DNA of 5,749 nt, taken from positions 1-5,749 of the forward strand of contig JAKABK010000147.1 of the NCBI GenBank assembly GCA_021796905.1, given 5' to 3'. How positions within the stretch are numbered: the stretch's first letter is position 1; each line of letters starts with the position of its first letter. Shown here in pieces: positions 4,942 through 5,749 of the stretch. The notes under the pieces were generated by a model. That model was not told the DNA's origin and did no database searches. It saw only the letters and a list, made by a program, of their open reading frames with translations. This DNA comes from Actinomycetes bacterium. Lineage in GTDB: Bacteria; Actinomycetota; Acidimicrobiia; Acidimicrobiales; Palsa-688. The translations under genes were made by a program, and so were the position numbers.

Positions 4942-5749
4942 TCAGACCTGGTGGAGGAAACGGAGGTCGTTGTCGGTCAGGGCCCGCAGGTCCTCCAGGT
5001 CGGAGCGGATCATCGCGAGCCGGTCGATACCGAACCCGAAGGCGAAGCCGGTCCATCGCTCCGGGTCGACCCCCACCGCTACGAGCACGTTCGGGTCGAC
5101 CATCCCGCAACCACCGAGCTCGATCCAACCCGAAGCGGAGCAGGTCCGGCACCCCGCGCCGGCACAGACCGGGCAGGTCACGTCCATCTCGGCGGACGGC
5201 TCGGTGAACGGGAAGAACGACGGCCGCAGCCGGGTGTGCATCTCCTCCCCGAAGTACGCGCGGGTGAAGGCCTCGACGGTCCCGGCGAGGTCGCAGAAAC
5301 CGATCCCCTCGTCGACGACCAGACCCTCGATCTGGTGGAAGACCGCGAGGTGACGGGCGTCGGGGGTCTCCTTGCGGTAGCAGCGCCCGGGCATGACCGC
5401 CCGGACCGGGGGGCCCTCGGCCTCCAGCAGGTGCACCTGGACCGGGGAGGTGTGGGTCCGCAACAGGACGCTGTCGGGTGCACCGAGATCGAGGTAGAGG
5501 GTGTCCCACATGCTGCGAGCCGGGTGGGCGGGCGGCATGTTCAGCGCCTCGAAGTTGTACCAGTCGGTCTCCGCTTCGCTCCCCTCCACCACCCGGAACC
5601 CCATCCCGACGAACACGTCCTCGAGCTCGTCGCGGGTGCGGGTGACGAGGTGGAGACGCCCCCGGTCCGGGAGCCCGCACCGCCAGGCCGCCGGACCGAG
5701 CAGCGCCGCTTCGGTGAGGTCCAAGCGGTCCCGGTCGACCATTTGCGCC
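4942..5749 (-). CDS. pheS: Phenylalanyl-tRNA synthetase alpha subunit, C-terminal catalytic part (5' end beyond the window)
   Basis: PheS is the catalytic class II subunit that activates phenylalanine and joins it to tRNA-Phe. The frame stays open through the right edge: the codons before the ATG at 5742 encode Ala-Gln with no stop, and the first visible stretch (QMVDRDRLDLT) aligns with the segment before the catalytic core. That ATG is therefore internal, and the N-terminal tRNA-binding coiled coil lies outside. Visible motifs, counting that Met as 1, are GRLHLVTRTRDELEDVFVGM (28-47), DWYNFEALNMPPAHPAR (60-76), motif 2 RCYRKETPDARH with FHQIEG (120-140), and motif 3 FAFGFGIDRLAMIRSDLEDLR (233-253). 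A CxxC-x4-CxxC cluster (Cys190, 193, 198, 201) precedes GWIELGGCGMVDPNVL and may bind zinc. Such Cys-rich insertions occur in PheS of several phyla. It is the first gene of the visible pheS-pheT-phosphatase run. Confidence 0.97.
   Translation of the reverse strand, partial: AQMVDRDRLDLTEAALLGPAAWRCGLPDRGRLHLVTRTRDELEDVFVGMGFRVVEGSEAETDWYNFEALNMPPAHPARSMWDTLYLDLGAPDSVLLRTHTSPVQVHLLEAEGPPVRAVMPGRCYRKETPDARHLAVFHQIEGLVVDEGIGFCDLAGTVEAFTRAYFGEEMHTRLRPSFFPFTEPSAEMDVTCPVCAGAGCRTCSASGWIELGGCGMVDPNVLVAVGVDPERWTGFAFGFGIDRLAMIRSDLEDLRALTDNDLRFLHQV

Noticed and set aside
3191..5353. 720-aa open frame on the plus strand, antisense to pheT and pheS
   Set aside because: It lies entirely opposite two well-conserved essential genes, its product is Gly/Asp/Pro/Arg-rich low complexity with no domain, and long antisense frames are expected at very high G+C.
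4925..5680. Long N-terminal extension of the pheT frame through pheS (a 1067-aa reading)
   Set aside because: The extension is a frame shadow of pheS. The ATG at 4924 has a ribosome binding site and gives the standard PheT N-terminus.

Overview
This is a strongly G+C-rich chromosomal window. G or C dominates third codon positions, GTG and TTG serve as starts beside ATG, and the gene order resembles Actinomycetota. The PheT C-terminal domain and the pheS-pheT-arg order would suit a deep actinobacterial lineage such as Acidimicrobiia, but that placement is inference. Nothing indicates a phage, plasmid, insertion sequence or CRISPR array.

Layout, right to left along the minus strand, which carries nearly everything. 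pheS (4942-5749, N-terminus beyond the window edge) and pheT (2477-4924) encode the two subunits of phenylalanyl-tRNA synthetase and are 17 bp apart. A tyrosine phosphatase-like gene (1692-2465) follows pheT after 11 bp and probably shares its transcript. A small plus-strand gene of unknown function (1482-1670, 62 aa) converges on the phosphatase gene. The two stop codons sit at the inner ends of a perfect 8-bp inverted repeat, a possible bidirectional stem-loop terminator. A 173-bp intergenic region (1309-1481) separates the small gene from a divergent YihY/BrkB-family membrane protein gene (328-1308, TTG start with a good ribosome binding site). The window ends in the first 100 or so codons of argC (1-300), encoding the arginine-biosynthesis enzyme N-acetyl-gamma-glutamyl-phosphate reductase.

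The clearest regulatory signal lies between the YihY gene and argC. An AT-rich island at 301-334 holds two tandem ArgR-type operators (ARG boxes), one perfect and one degenerate, centred 20 bp apart. They overlap the YihY stop codon and a candidate argC -10 element (TATTAT). That -10 lies 6 nt from an in-frame GTG, which suggests an ArgR-repressed and possibly leaderless argC transcript.

Overall this is a housekeeping region: translation (pheST) next to the start of an arginine operon, the same neighbourhood as in mycobacteria, with three extra genes between pheT and argC. I found no convincing novel multi-gene system. The items most worth checking are the argC operator/start arrangement, the symmetric stop-codon stem-loop, the small unassigned gene and the pheT-linked phosphatase.
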